Below are positions 35,345 through 44,637 of a stretch of DNA of 64,000 nucleotides, piece after piece. The translations under genes were made by a program, and so were the position numbers. The stretch is from the NCBI GenBank assembly GCA_026004795.1, contig BPJV01000009.1, forward strand, positions 62,001 through 126,000. The letters run 5' to 3'. Each line of letters opens with the position of its first letter. Within the stretch, counting starts at the first letter, position 1. Below the pieces are notes generated by a model, which worked only from the letters and a program-made list of their open reading frames with translations, searched no databases and was not told the origin of the DNA. The stretch is from Pirellulaceae bacterium (GTDB taxonomy: Bacteria > Planctomycetota > Planctomycetia > Pirellulales > Pirellulaceae).

Positions 35345-37152
35345 GCTGCCGCCAACTCCCGTGTCTTGAGGAAGAAATAACCAATGAGGCTGGTGAGTAC
35401 AAAATACGAAAGGGTCATCGTCAGGTGCCTCGCAATGAGCCCGCCGTAGATGTTGAAGCCGTAAGCCACGAAGTCCGACGTATTGAACTGGCCGAAGCTT
35501 GGTATCGCTTGGAACAAACTAACGAGTACCCACATGATACCACGGTCCACCATTTTGATCGTGGTCTCCAGAACCGGATTGCCCAGGTCAAGGTCCACCA
35601 TGGCGCCCGTCTGCAACGGAATCCGGATCAACGACTCGATGGGCCCACCCCCGGGGGCTTCCCCTGTCGCCACATCCAATGCCAAGTTGCCGAAGAAGCC
35701 CAATACTAGGCAAGTCAATGTGGCTACCATCGCGACCGGGCCACTCAAAAAGGTGCTGAACATAACGCCGAGGCATATGATCAACACCATTTGCATCCAG
35801 ATTCCTAAAAAGCCTTTGAACATATTCCAAGCAAAGGTGCTATCGCCGGCACGCAGATACAAATCAGCCGGGGCCATTCCCAAATACTGGCCGGGATCAA
35901 TGCACCGCACCTCGATTTGGATCTTTCCGTCTTGAACAATGTCATCCCAAATATCGATCTCTCGTGGAACCCCGTCGACCGCTCCTTGCAGTTTTCGTGG
36001 AATCTCTCGGTGGTCAAGCTGATACTCTTTTACGATAAAACCGATGCGGTCGCTCTCCACGCGTCCATCGGGACTTTTAAGGACAATTTCGCCCTGCACC
36101 CCAGTGACGATATCTCCTTTGAAAGTACGAAACGCTTTGAGGCTCATCTCAATGGGCAACACGGCCCCGTCCCCAAAGCGTTCTGGCCCGATATCCTCGA
36201 ACGTCCAGATGGCTTTCATCAAGGAATTTCCCTCGATGTATTTTTGATATTCCGATTCGTAACCGACGTTCAGTCCTCCGCCCAGCTTGCCGGCCCGGTC
36301 CGTCATTTGCAACTTGCCGTAAATCGGGATTCGCGCTGCTAACAATCCCTCCGGAGGTCCCACCGTATAGCGTTTTTCGCCATCGACTTCGGTGACCGTA
36401 ATGACATGACGGTGCGACTTTTGCTCATCAGTCGTTCCTCGACGCACAACACCGTCCTCGTCCTCAATCATCTCGAACGTGTGCGAATGGGCCGAGTCGT
36501 AAGTCGTAGTCCCGGACATCCCATCACTAGCAATGTCACGCACGCCATGCTCATGGACGATACCGCGGACGACGAAGATGTAACTAAGGACCCCCATGAC
36601 CACGAGCAGCATCGTCCCCACAGCCGTGAAACCGAATATCCTCCCTAATACAACTTCCGTCGGTCGTACTGGTTTGGTGGCTATCGTTTGAATTGTGCGA
36701 TTCTTAATGTCCGCCGGTAAGCTGAAACAACTTAAAAACAATCCTAGTAACAGAACCAGGTAGCTCGTTCCAGTCATCACAAAACTGATGTACAACCGAG
36801 CAATGTTGTTGGAGCTGGGGTCGAGGAACCATCCAGCAAATAGCAGCCCCACAATAAACACTGCCATGACCACCAAGACGCGACGACGAATCGCCTCCTG
36901 AAATGCCAAGCGAGCCAACGCATGGATCCGTCGCCAAGAGGTGCCCGGGAGATCTCGGGCGATCAATTCGTAGATGACTTTGGTGACTCGATAAAACCCT
37001 TCTCCAGGACCATACCGTGCCAAAGCGACGACATAACACCCCAGGAATCCAAGCAGGGCAATCGCTGCTGCAACCGCTATGCCTTGCAAGAGCCCAAACC
37101 TGAAAATGAGCCACTCGAAGTAGCCCCACATCTGATGTTCTTCTATGCGCAT
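35341..37152 (-). CDS. ABC-2 type transporter permease with large extracytoplasmic domain
   Basis: A 603-residue permease. Two hydrophobic helices near 20-45 and 90-115 and another pair at about 130-210 are followed by a large soluble stretch (about 220-430) with TTYDSAHSHTFEMIEDEDG and SHRHVITVTEVDGEKRY, which contains several His and Asp residues. Helices return at about 445-600. The layout fits ABC-2 exporters such as NosY or gliding-type permeases with an inserted outer domain. The ATPase gene lies 44 bases upstream, and the 650-residue partner overlaps its stop. The ATG at 37152 is used; one at 37131 is possible. The His-rich outer segment could bind a metal, but that is speculative. Confidence 0.87.
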   Translation of the reverse strand: MRIEEHQMWGYFEWLIFRFGLLQGIAVAAAIALLGFLGCYVVALARYGPGEGFYRVTKVIYELIARDLPGTSWRRIHALARLAFQEAIRRRVLVVMAVFIVGLLFAGWFLDPSSNNIARLYISFVMTGTSYLVLLLGLFLSCFSLPADIKNRTIQTIATKPVRPTEVVLGRIFGFTAVGTMLLVVMGVLSYIFVVRGIVHEHGVRDIASDGMSGTTTYDSAHSHTFEMIEDEDGVVRRGTTDEQKSHRHVITVTEVDGEKRYTVGPPEGLLAARIPIYGKLQMTDRAGKLGGGLNVGYESEYQKYIEGNSLMKAIWTFEDIGPERFGDGAVLPIEMSLKAFRTFKGDIVTGVQGEIVLKSPDGRVESDRIGFIVKEYQLDHREIPRKLQGAVDGVPREIDIWDDIVQDGKIQIEVRCIDPGQYLGMAPADLYLRAGDSTFAWNMFKGFLGIWMQMVLIICLGVMFSTFLSGPVAMVATLTCLVLGFFGNLALDVATGEAPGGGPIESLIRIPLQTGAMVDLDLGNPVLETTIKMVDRGIMWVLVSLFQAIPSFGQFNTSDFVAYGFNIYGGLIARHLTMTLSYFVLTSLIGYFFLKTRELAAA

Positions 37153-37196
37153 AACCGCTTCAACTACTTCCTGTGTATCTCGTAATTAGGCCCCAA

Positions 37197-38126
37197 TCAG
37201 TTCGGCTTTGCGGAACTTGGTCGAGCCCCTGGACGATCCTCTTGTACGATCTCCAGGAACAGCTCTTCCATCGTCGTTGTTGGATTGTCGATCGATATCA
37301 CATCACCCCCTTCGTTCTTGATGAACTCGGCAATCTTCTGCTTCAGTTCCTCCGAAAAGCCTTTGGCGTGCACTTCGGTTACGTCCCGCACCTTGAGCAA
37401 CTCGTCCACGCGGCCCAACTCCCGCAACTCGCCAAGGTGCAAAATAGCCACGCGGTCACAGACGTCCTGCACGTCTGCCAATTGGTGGGAACACATCAAA
37501 ATCGTCTTGCCTTCATCCCGCAAACGGACGATCAAGTCCTTCATCTCGCGACTGCCGATCGGGTCCATCCCCGTCGTCGGCTCGTCCAAGATAAGCAAGT
37601 CAGGCTCATTGATCAGCGCCTGAGCCAATCCAATCCGCCGGGTCATCCCCTTGGAATATTCCTTCAACTGTCTCCGGCGGGCCCCATGAAGCCCCACCAT
37701 GCGAATCAACTTGTCAGCCCGTTCGCGGCGCACCTCGGCAGGCATATCGAAGAGCCGCCCATAAAAGTCAAGCGTCTCTTCCGCGTTGAGGAACTTGTAG
37801 AGATACGATTCCTCTGGCAAATACCCAATCCGCTCATTCTTGGTGACGTCTCGGGCGTCCTTACCAAAGACATAGGCATGACCGGAAGTGGGGAAGATCA
37901 ACCCCTGAATCAACTTGATCGTCGTCGACTTCCCTGATCCGTTCGGCCCGAGCAAACCAAAGATCTCTCCCCGCCGCACTTGAATATCTAGAGCTTTAAG
38001 CGCAGCGACCTTCTTCCGTCCCCAAAAGTCGCGATAAACCTTTCCCAGATTCCGCGTCTCAATGACAATGTCACTGTCTGTCTCTGGCGACGTAGTGTTC
38101 GCCTCAGTCGCGATCTCCGTAGTCAT
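37197..38126 (-). CDS. ABC transporter ATP-binding protein
   Basis: A 309-residue ATPase of an ABC-2 type exporter. Walker A is [10 protein letters not shown], the Q-loop region follows at [16 protein letters not shown], the signature is [16 protein letters not shown], Walker B is [13 protein letters not shown] and the switch histidine is in [10 protein letters not shown]. The last 70 residues ([20 protein letters not shown]) form the C-terminal extension common in this class. It is the first gene of a leftward set ATPase - permease - 650-residue protein. The substrate is unknown. About 750 bases of repeat-bearing, non-coding DNA lie upstream. Confidence 0.95.
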   Translation of the reverse strand: MTTEIATEANTTSPETDSDIVIETRNLGKVYRDFWGRKKVAALKALDIQVRRGEIFGLLGPNGSGKSTTIKLIQGLIFPTSGHAYVFGKDARDVTKNERIGYLPEESYLYKFLNAEETLDFYGRLFDMPAEVRRERADKLIRMVGLHGARRRQLKEYSKGMTRRIGLAQALINEPDLLILDEPTTGMDPIGSREMKDLIVRLRDEGKTILMCSHQLADVQDVCDRVAILHLGELRELGRVDELLKVRDVTEVHAKGFSEELKQKIAEFIKNEGGDVISIDNPTTTMEELFLEIVQEDRPGARPSSAKPN

Positions 38127-38880
38127 AACAATCTGCTCGCTAAACCGTGGTGTGTTGCTAATCTCCTTCGAAAAAGACTAGTTCAGACCGTGACTGGTCC
38201 ATACTGGTCTCACCGATGGTAGAGAAGGATCAAGTATCCTCTAATGGCATCAACTGAGAAAGGGTTGGCGAAAGAAAAGGAACACGGGGAAAATGCCCCA
38301 GCGAAACGTCCCGGCCTATCTCAGCCGATGCTTTGCTCCCGCTCCGCCTCCCATCCCGGAGAAAGCATTACGCCCCTTTGTCTTGCCGAAAAGGCCCACT
38401 CTCAACCTCCCTGCATGGCATCTTACCATCCAGGACCGCTCACAAAATCGAAGGCTGGTCTTGCTAACACTAAGGTTAATCACCTGCCGTTTCCAACCAA
38501 GGTTATCCGTCAAGAAACGTCACCAATCTCATTTCATCCCCCTCATCACTTGTCGCCCCCCTTGCCCTCAATTCCTACCCCACTACGCATCAACGCCCTC
38601 GCCAGTTCACTCGCCCACCATTTGCGCCCAATTAGCGCCCAATTGGTGCCACCCACCTTCCTCTTGCCATCCACCCAATTAGTGCCACCCACCTTTCTAT
38701 TGCCATCGGTCGGCCGATCTGCTCTAATGGTGCCTGCCTGCTTGCCGCCGCTCGGGCGGGGTGCCTTGTGCCCATTGGCCTGGTGGCCCTGCGTCGGTCG
38801 AGGTGCCCTGCCGTGGCGGGAAAAAGCCAGCCAACGGTAGTTGCTGCCCCGTTTCCTCTCCTCCCCCAGGAGTTGCCCCC
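38127..38880. other. Intergenic stretch upstream of the Y1 transposase
   Basis: This 754-base stretch lies between the leftward ABC ATPase and the rightward transposase. It should hold the ABC operon promoter. A pair of GGTGCCACCCACC repeats at 38639-38706 lies near the transposase end. The DNA is pyrimidine-rich on the plus strand. Open frames here lack ribosome sites and I do not call them. Confidence 0.5.
38639..38706. repeat. Two tandem copies of the dispersed GGTGCCACCCACC repeat
   Basis: CCAATTGGTGCCACCCACCT starts at 38639 and CCAATTAGTGCCACCCACCT at 38675, each followed by a T/C stretch ending in TTGCCAT; the period is 36 bases. They lie about 175 bases before the Y1 transposase start. 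Same core and orientation as the pair at 6306-6358. Confidence 0.8.
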
Positions 38881-40119
38881 ATGGGAAGACCCAAACGTGC
38901 CGAACAGTGGACTCCCGACGAAATCGCCATCGTCCACTGCGTCCAACGCTGTGTCCGCCGTGCCTTTCTCGCTGGGGTCGATCCCCTCTCCGGCCAAGAC
39001 TACAGCTACCGCCGCGAGTGGATCCGACGCCGCCTCGAGGCCCTCGCCTCGGTCTTCGGCATCGACGTACTCACCTATGCCATCATGTCCAACCACTTGC
39101 ACGTCATCCTCCGCACCCGCCCCGACGTCGTCGCTCAGTGGAGCGACCGGGAGGTGGCCATCCGGTGGCTACGGCTGTTCCCCGGGCACCGCTTGGAAGA
39201 GCATCTGGGAGAGCCGACCGACAGCGACGTGGCGGCCCTGCTGGCCGATCCACAGCGGCTGGACACCGTGCGTCGGCGACTGTCGGACATCTCCTGGCTG
39301 ATGCGTGCCCTGTGCGAGCCGATCGCCCGCATGGCCAATCGCCAGGACAACGTCACCGGGCGATTTTGGGAGGGGCGATTCAAGGCGCAGCGGCTGACCG
39401 ACGAAGCCGGTTTATTGGCCTGCGCGATGTACGTGGACCTCAACCCTGTGCGTGCTGCCATGGCCAGCCAGCCCTCCCAGGCCCCCTTCACTTCGGCCTA
39501 CGATCGGATCCACGCGCAGCAGGGCCAGACGATAGCCTCGGCCGCTTATCCGATCCGATCGATCCCTACCGAGCAGGCGGGGGAGATTCTCCGCACGCAC
39601 ACCTCGGCGCAGATCAAGCAGAGGAAGCAGCGTCAGCGACGCAATCCGACCGGCCAGCGTATTGCCCGCGACGGTTGGTTAGCGCCGTTGTCGGCCGATG
39701 CGAGCATTTCGGCGGCCGACCCGCAAGTGCACCGTGGCGGAGTGCGAGCCAGCGACAAGGGGTTTCTGATGCTCTCCTGGGAGGAGTACCGTAAGCTGCT
39801 GGAGTGGGTTGCCGCGCAGAGGAGCCCGCTCAGTGGCCATGGCCGCCAGTCGGCCGAGTCGGCCCACTCGACCGATTCGACGGGCAACAGCGGGGGAGCG
39901 TCTGGCAAGCCGCCCGCTGGTGTGCAGGGGGTGTTGGCGAAGCTGGGGATAGACGCTGGGTTGTGGTGCGACGTGGTGTGGAACTTTGGCCGCTACTTTG
40001 GCCGCAGCACGTGTGCCGGTCGCTCCGAGAGCATGAGTCGGCATGCCGAGCGGACCGGTCGCCGCTGGGCCCGAGGCCAGCGGCTGGCCGATCAGTGTTT
40101 TTCCTCCCCGCCGACCTGA
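38881..40119 (+). CDS. Y1 (IS200/RAYT-like) transposase
   Basis: A 412-residue HUH-type tyrosine transposase. The metal-binding motif HLH is at 72-74 (IMSNHLHVILRTRPD) and the likely catalytic tyrosine is Y184 in ACAMYVDLNPVRAAMA, a segment typical of REP-associated transposases. GRFWEGRFKAQRL precedes it. True IS200 TnpA proteins are about 140 residues; this one has an additional 200-residue C-terminal region of unknown role, rich in Arg, Ser and Gly. The ATG at 38881 has AGGAG nine bases upstream. Codon use is more GC-rich than in the neighbours. Copies of a short palindromic repeat lie on both sides, as in RAYT-REP pairs. The reading frame is intact. Confidence 0.88.
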   Translation: MGRPKRAEQWTPDEIAIVHCVQRCVRRAFLAGVDPLSGQDYSYRREWIRRRLEALASVFGIDVLTYAIMSNHLHVILRTRPDVVAQWSDREVAIRWLRLFPGHRLEEHLGEPTDSDVAALLADPQRLDTVRRRLSDISWLMRALCEPIARMANRQDNVTGRFWEGRFKAQRLTDEAGLLACAMYVDLNPVRAAMASQPSQAPFTSAYDRIHAQQGQTIASAAYPIRSIPTEQAGEILRTHTSAQIKQRKQRQRRNPTGQRIARDGWLAPLSADASISAADPQVHRGGVRASDKGFLMLSWEEYRKLLEWVAAQRSPLSGHGRQSAESAHSTDSTGNSGGASGKPPAGVQGVLAKLGIDAGLWCDVVWNFGRYFGRSTCAGRSESMSRHAERTGRRWARGQRLADQCFSSPPT

Positions 40120-40420
40120 GCGCAACTGCCCTGTTAATCCCTGCACCCTTCCTCCAAATCGCGCTGCGGGCCGCACGGGCCGCCCCGGCTCACCAAGGAG
40201 CGGTTCGTGGACAGGCTTCTCTGCTTGCTAGATTGTAGGGATCTCACTGCGGGCCGCTGGCTCACCAAAGAGCATCTTGCCAGCCAGCCGCGGCATTCCG
40301 GCCAGCCTCCCCCCCCGTTTCCCCCTTATCGGCCTCCATCCACCCCCAACCCTCACAGCATTCTCCCCCTCCCAGTCTCCCTTCCGCCTCCACACCCCCA
40401 AATCCACAGCCAGCTCCCAC
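40120..40420. other. Non-coding stretch after the Y1 transposase
   Basis: About 300 bases, GC-rich then very C-rich. CTGCGGGCCGC followed by GGCTCACCAA and GAGC occurs twice in imperfect form (about 40164-40203 and 40246-40272), a possible short repeat. No gene is supported. Confidence 0.45.
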
Positions 40421-40641
40421 GGAACCGGCCTGCCGGAGGACGGCCCTGCCGTGAGCTGCTATTACCCTGGCCGTGAATCAACCCCACCTACAAAAGCCCA
40501 GCCAGCCACAGGGCAGCACCAAATCGAATCCGAACAGCGGGTGGCCCTCAAGTTTCCCTCAAGTTTCCGAGATTTGTGATTCTCAAACCGTTGGCTGCTA
40601 CCGAATGGGCCAAGGTTGTCGAAGTTCGCGAGTGCACGAAG
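40421..40641. repeat. Direct repeat, copy 1 (about 220 bases)
   Basis: This stretch is repeated at 40669-40887. From GCTGCTATT onward the two copies are nearly identical over about 185 bases, with single differences such as CAGGG versus CGGGG. The first 30 bases are less well conserved (both begin GGAACCGGCCTG). Read leftwards it contains ALANFDNLGPFGSSQRFENH, a frame that continues the truncated transposase in copy 2. Confidence 0.85.
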
Positions 40642-40666
40642 GTGGGTGGCACCTAAAGGGGAGGTG
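40642..40666. repeat. 25-base direct repeat, copy 1, with the GTGGGTGGCACC core
   Basis: GTGGGTGGCACCTAAAGGGG followed by AGGTG is identical to 41391-41415. It directly follows copy 1 of the 220-base repeat. The core is the same as in the other dispersed copies. Confidence 0.85.
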
Positions 40667-40668
40667 AT

Positions 40669-40887
40669 GGAACCGGCCTGCTGCTGGACAGTCAGGCCGT
40701 GACTGCTATTGCCCTGGCCTTGAATCAACCCCACCTACAAAGCCCAGCCAGCCACGGGGCAGCACCAAATCGAATCCGAACAGCGGGTGGCCCTCAAGTT
40801 TCCCTCAAGTTTCCGAGATTTGTGATTCTCAAACCGTTGGCTGCTACCGAATGGGCCAAGGTTGTCGAAGTTCGCGAGTGCACGAAG
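40669..40887. repeat. Direct repeat, copy 2 (about 220 bases)
   Basis: Second copy of 40421-40641. The match ends at CACGAAG; in copy 1 this is followed by the 25-base repeat, whereas here it is followed by the transposase fragment at 40888-41382, after which the 25-base repeat returns. Confidence 0.85.
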
Positions 40888-41382
40888 CGCCGGATTTTGG
40901 GGATACGCGGCCTGGTTGGCGGCCGTGTCGGCCATCATGAACGTGGCACCATCGACCAGCTTGGCGTGTCGGCCCCGGAACAGATGCTTCGGATCGACTT
41001 GCTGCTGGCACTGCGAGGCAATCGTACCGGCCAGTTCGCGGAGTGCTACGGAACTGAGTTTCGCTCGTGCGCGGCAATAATCCCGTGTGTCCGGATTGAT
41101 CTTGCCCTGACCGGTCCATTGCAAATAGCTGGCAATTCGGCTGACGGCCGATTGGCAAGCCGCCTCCTTGCCGTCACGAAGTACCTGACTCATAAAGGCC
41201 CAGAGCACGATCGAGGTGGTGTAGACCCGTCCGAACATTCCTCCGTGTTTACGGAAGATGCTCTCAATCAGCTCGGCGGTGAGGATCTTCGAAAACGGCA
41301 ATCCCGGCTGAGCGAAAAAGGCACCCAGTGTCTTCCCAAAATCGAAGCTGCGTTTAGGCGGACAAAATGGTATAGAGGCCAT
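40888..41382 (-). pseudogene. Truncated IS4-type transposase (N-terminal 165 residues)
   Basis: Read leftwards from the ATG at 41382, about 165 residues match the start of IS4-type DDE transposases: FGKTLGAFFAQPGLPFSKIL, GGMFGRVYTTSIVLWAFMSQ, CQSAVSRIASYLQWTGQG and CRARAKLSSVALREL. The segment LVDGATFMMADTAANQAAYP holds the first catalytic Asp. Homology stops after YPQNPA, where the direct repeat begins; the remaining roughly 250-280 residues with the other two acidic residues are missing. It cannot be active. No terminal inverted repeats are evident. The frame runs on through the repeat to a stop at 40735. Confidence 0.85.
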
Positions 41383-41390
41383 GAGAAAGA

Positions 41391-41415
41391 GTGGGTGGCA
41401 CCTAAAGGGGAGGTG
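41391..41415. repeat. 25-base direct repeat, copy 2, with the GTGGGTGGCACC core
   Basis: Identical to 40642-40666. It lies just upstream of the truncated transposase start and 42 bases from the cysK stop. Confidence 0.85.
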
Positions 41416-41456
41416 GGGGTTGGAGAGGGGCGGCATGTGTGGGGGGGGCGGGGAGG

Positions 41457-42398
41457 CTAGGTACCGAGGTCGCCGAACAGTGGGGTCGAGAGGTAGCGTT
41501 CCCCGAGGCTGGCCATGATGGTAACAATGCGTTTGCCTTTGAACTCTGGGCGTGAAGCGACCTGAGCGGCGGCCCACATATTCGCCCCGGAACTGATTCC
41601 GGCGACGATGCCTTCGAGCCGTGCGAGGCGTCTTCCCCACTCAAACGCGTCTTCATCGTCGACTTGAATGACATCATCAAGCAACGAGGTATCCAGGTTC
41701 TTGGGGATAAACCCGGCGCCAATTCCTTGAATGCGATGTTTTCCGGGCTGACCGCCGCTGATTACTGGGCTGTGTTTCGGTTCTACGGCGATGGCTTTGA
41801 AATCGGGGTTGAGCTTCTTGATGTAGCGCGCCACTCCAGTAATGGTGCCTCCGGTACCTACTCCGGCGACGATGGCATCAATGTTTTGGCCGCTGTCCTC
41901 CCAAATTTCGGGGCCAGTGGTGGCTTCATGGATAGCCGGGTTGGCTGGGTTTTCGAACTGCTGGGGCATAAAGGCATGTGGATCCGATTCAGCCAGTTCC
42001 TGGGCTTTCGCGATCGCCCCTTTCATCCCTTCCGCAGCGGGAGTGAGAACGAGGTTGGCTCCCATGGCGCGCAGCAGGGCACGTCGTTCGACCGACATCG
42101 ACTCGGGCATCGTCAAGGTCAACTTGTACCCTTTGGCAGCACACACAAATGCGAGGGCGATACCAGTGTTCCCGCTGGTCGGTTCAATGATATGGGTATC
42201 CGGAGTGATCTTCCCCTCCCGTTCTCCGGCTTCGATCATTGCTGCTCCGATACGGTCTTTGACACTATTGAGTGGTTGGAAGAATTCGCATTTCGCGAAA
42301 ATCGTCGCTCCGCCTTCGGGGGCCAAGCGATTGATACGAATCATGGGGGTGTCACCGATAGCTTTGGCTGCACTTTCGTACCATTTTCCTCGTGGCAT
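41457..42398 (-). CDS. cysK: Cysteine synthase (O-acetylserine sulfhydrylase)
   Basis: A 313-residue PLP enzyme that makes cysteine from O-acetylserine and sulfide. The PLP lysine is K47 in LNSVKDRIG; the phosphate-binding PTSGNTG loop, [14 protein letters not shown] and GISSGAN are in the expected order. The ATG at 42398 has AGGA seven to eight bases upstream; an ATG at 42449 adds 17 unconserved residues. The length fits the plain CysK/CysM type without a CBS regulatory domain. It is flanked by the mobile-element patch downstream and a 355-base gap upstream. The last residues ([10 protein letters not shown]) are shortly followed by the 25-base repeat. Confidence 0.95.
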   Translation of the reverse strand: MPRGKWYESAAKAIGDTPMIRINRLAPEGGATIFAKCEFFQPLNSVKDRIGAAMIEAGEREGKITPDTHIIEPTSGNTGIALAFVCAAKGYKLTLTMPESMSVERRALLRAMGANLVLTPAAEGMKGAIAKAQELAESDPHAFMPQQFENPANPAIHEATTGPEIWEDSGQNIDAIVAGVGTGGTITGVARYIKKLNPDFKAIAVEPKHSPVISGGQPGKHRIQGIGAGFIPKNLDTSLLDDVIQVDDEDAFEWGRRLARLEGIVAGISSGANMWAAAQVASRPEFKGKRIVTIMASLGERYLSTPLFGDLGT

Positions 42399-42753
42399 GG
42401 CAGTTTCCTGGTTCTTTCGTGTAGTTAGGGTCAATTCGTTAGGTTCCATGGGTGCGAACGATACACCACCACGTTCGTAGCACCGTGTGAGGTCCGTCGT
42501 GCCTTGGTGCAGAACTGCCGAGGCCTCGCATCGCCACCAGACACAAACCGTCAGCACCACGAATCGCTCGATCGTCGTTGTACAGGTCCTTGGTAGGTCT
42601 GCGGGAAGCGGCCAAGACGTCATTGACGCCATGAAGGTTGCCGGCTATTTCAGCCAAGGCGAAGGCAATTCTTACTAAGCCGGATGATAGCATCGCACTT
42701 ATCATGATGTAGAAAAAGCCCCCACGGATTCAAGGTCGCTTTTCTCATTCGGT
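42399..42753. other. Intergenic stretch upstream of cysK
   Basis: These 355 bases lie between cysK and the end of the leftward phosphatase gene. They should hold the cysK promoter. No supported gene, repeat or riboswitch is seen. Confidence 0.45.
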
Positions 42754-44637
42754 CTAGTGCCCCGACGTCATCGGGGAAACAGGCTCGGGTTGGTGATCGA
42801 GGGAGATTGTTTCCGAGTACGCCAACGCTCCAGTGCGTCCGTGAAAATATTGAATGATGACCTGCGGGTGGGGGTAAGCGACCCAGCGTGTGCCCCCTTG
42901 CTTGGGCGGCATGTTGAACACATTGTTCACTTGGACCACACAATAGAACGGGTAGCAACGCTCGGGGCGGGGAATGTCGGGAAGAACGTAACTTGACCAG
43001 CGGATATCGCACCGCCGTGGCCCGGAGTCGTACCAGCCGGTGATTGGGCGATCGCCTTCGTCGAGTTGGGGCACGTGGTTGACGGAATTATGGGGGCCAC
43101 AACAAAACTCCCAAACATGGTCGCTGATTTTGATAGCAAAGCTGTTGTGCAGATCTCCCGTCATCACCAGCACGGGGCGTTCCAGCGATTCCCAGAACTG
43201 CAGCAGGCGCTCGCGTTCGTCCAAGAACGCGACCCACGCTTCCTCTTTGTTCGCTTCGTCAAACTCGAAGCCTCCTGCGCCGCTGTGGGGTACCATCATG
43301 GGCACACTGGATACGACGAAAAAGAAGTCGGCATCGCTTTGTTGCATGCTTGTTATCAACCACTGCCATTGGTGTTCCCCCAGCATGGTCAGTCCGGGTT
43401 TCATCGGATTCTGCACGTCATGCATTTGGCGATGGCTACGAGTATCCAGCAGATAGAACTCGCAGTTAGCCACACGAAATCGCCCATAATTGCGTCGTCC
43501 GATCGAGTACGAAGACTGGCCAGTCGCTACCGCCGGCATGTGCAGCCGCAAGGTGTGTCGATCGACCACCTCCACTATGTCATACACTCGAGAATTGGGA
43601 TCTCCACTGTCGTCGTCATACTGGATTTCATTGAGTCCAGCCGTAGCGGTCCCCCAATGCACATGAAGATTGGACATCTCGTCCAACGGTAGTGCGGTGA
43701 AATCAGCTTGTCGATCGACCAGTAGATCGCTGCCGGCGGTCAGTTCACCGCGCCCAAAATGGATGTCGGCCGCGTGGGCAGTGGGATTCGCCCAGCCCAG
43801 GTAGTCATACCACGCTGTGGTGCCAATATCCCGAAATACCGTTCTGCGGTGACGCCGACCAGCAGTACCCGCCCCCCAGATGTCGTTGACCAATTCGTGG
43901 TCATCAAAGGTGAAGAAACTGGGCACGCGCCGATGCCATTCGGCCAGGGGAACGCCTCGCGAGAGGTACAACCGGTAATTCTCCCACACCCCAACAATCG
44001 TCGGCATGATTTGCACAACGTCCGGAACCTGTGACTTGTCCAGTCGGTGATAGGAGATCCAGGCCTCGGGAGGCGTATCGCGGAGCTCTTCGTAGAGCCA
44101 GTCCCCGTTCATGATGTGAAAATCGACTTCGTCGGCAATCCGTTCATTCATCGTCCGATAGGTGGGCAGCGAATGGCCGATCCCATGCAGGGGATTCTGG
44201 TTGGCACAACTGCCGATTTCAAAGCGGAAGTTGAATAATCCCCGTGGATTGTAGTTGGGATCGACAAGCGTTTGCTGGTCGGGCCAGGTGCGAAAGGAGT
44301 TGACGGTACCTTGCGGATGCCCCTCGATGAACACTTGATAGAAATATCGCGTGTGGGGTTGCAGATTTTCCAACATCACCCATCCCGTACAATCGTCGTG
44401 GTATTGCGTAGGTGGCGACACGACCGACTGATCCATCGTTTGTTCGTTGCGCCCGTAACGAACCTCGAATGGGGTGGGCGCTGACGTCCGCGCCCATACT
44501 GCCATCGAGCGCGGGCCTGGCCGGCCAAGAATAGGACCGTGTGTCATCGTGGGGGGATCGCTAGCCCGACTGGTGGTGGCCACGGCGAACAAGAAGAGGG
44601 CCCCCAGTGCGGGGCGCAGATGCACTCTATTGTTCAT
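42754..44637 (-). CDS. Secreted PhoD-type alkaline phosphatase family protein
   Basis: A 627-residue exported protein with a signal peptide (about 1-22, ALGALFLFAVATTSRAS). The fibronectin-like N-terminal domain (about 25-125, VRYGRNEQTMDQS, then NLQPHTRYFYQVFIEG) and the metallophosphatase core follow the PhoD plan: FEIGSCANQNP, HIMNGDWLYEE, FFTFDDHELVNDIWGAGT and VLVMTGDLHNSFAIKI. PhoD enzymes are Fe/Ca-dependent phosphodiesterases/phosphatases. The ATG at 44637 was chosen because the signal peptide begins there; the longer frame to 44724 has a poor lead. An insert of about 90 residues (YDDDSGDPNSRVYDIVEVVD) sits in the middle. Phosphate control is possible, but no Pho box was identified. 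Confidence 0.88.
   Translation of the reverse strand: MNNRVHLRPALGALFLFAVATTSRASDPPTMTHGPILGRPGPRSMAVWARTSAPTPFEVRYGRNEQTMDQSVVSPPTQYHDDCTGWVMLENLQPHTRYFYQVFIEGHPQGTVNSFRTWPDQQTLVDPNYNPRGLFNFRFEIGSCANQNPLHGIGHSLPTYRTMNERIADEVDFHIMNGDWLYEELRDTPPEAWISYHRLDKSQVPDVVQIMPTIVGVWENYRLYLSRGVPLAEWHRRVPSFFTFDDHELVNDIWGAGTAGRRHRRTVFRDIGTTAWYDYLGWANPTAHAADIHFGRGELTAGSDLLVDRQADFTALPLDEMSNLHVHWGTATAGLNEIQYDDDSGDPNSRVYDIVEVVDRHTLRLHMPAVATGQSSYSIGRRNYGRFRVANCEFYLLDTRSHRQMHDVQNPMKPGLTMLGEHQWQWLITSMQQSDADFFFVVSSVPMMVPHSGAGGFEFDEANKEEAWVAFLDERERLLQFWESLERPVLVMTGDLHNSFAIKISDHVWEFCCGPHNSVNHVPQLDEGDRPITGWYDSGPRRCDIRWSSYVLPDIPRPERCYPFYCVVQVNNVFNMPPKQGGTRWVAYPHPQVIIQYFHGRTGALAYSETISLDHQPEPVSPMTSGH

Noticed and set aside
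38841-39794. Alternative plus-strand frame of 317 codons overlapping the Y1 transposase
   Set aside because: Extremely Pro/Arg-rich product typical of an off-frame reading of GC-rich DNA; the other frame carries HLH and the catalytic Tyr.
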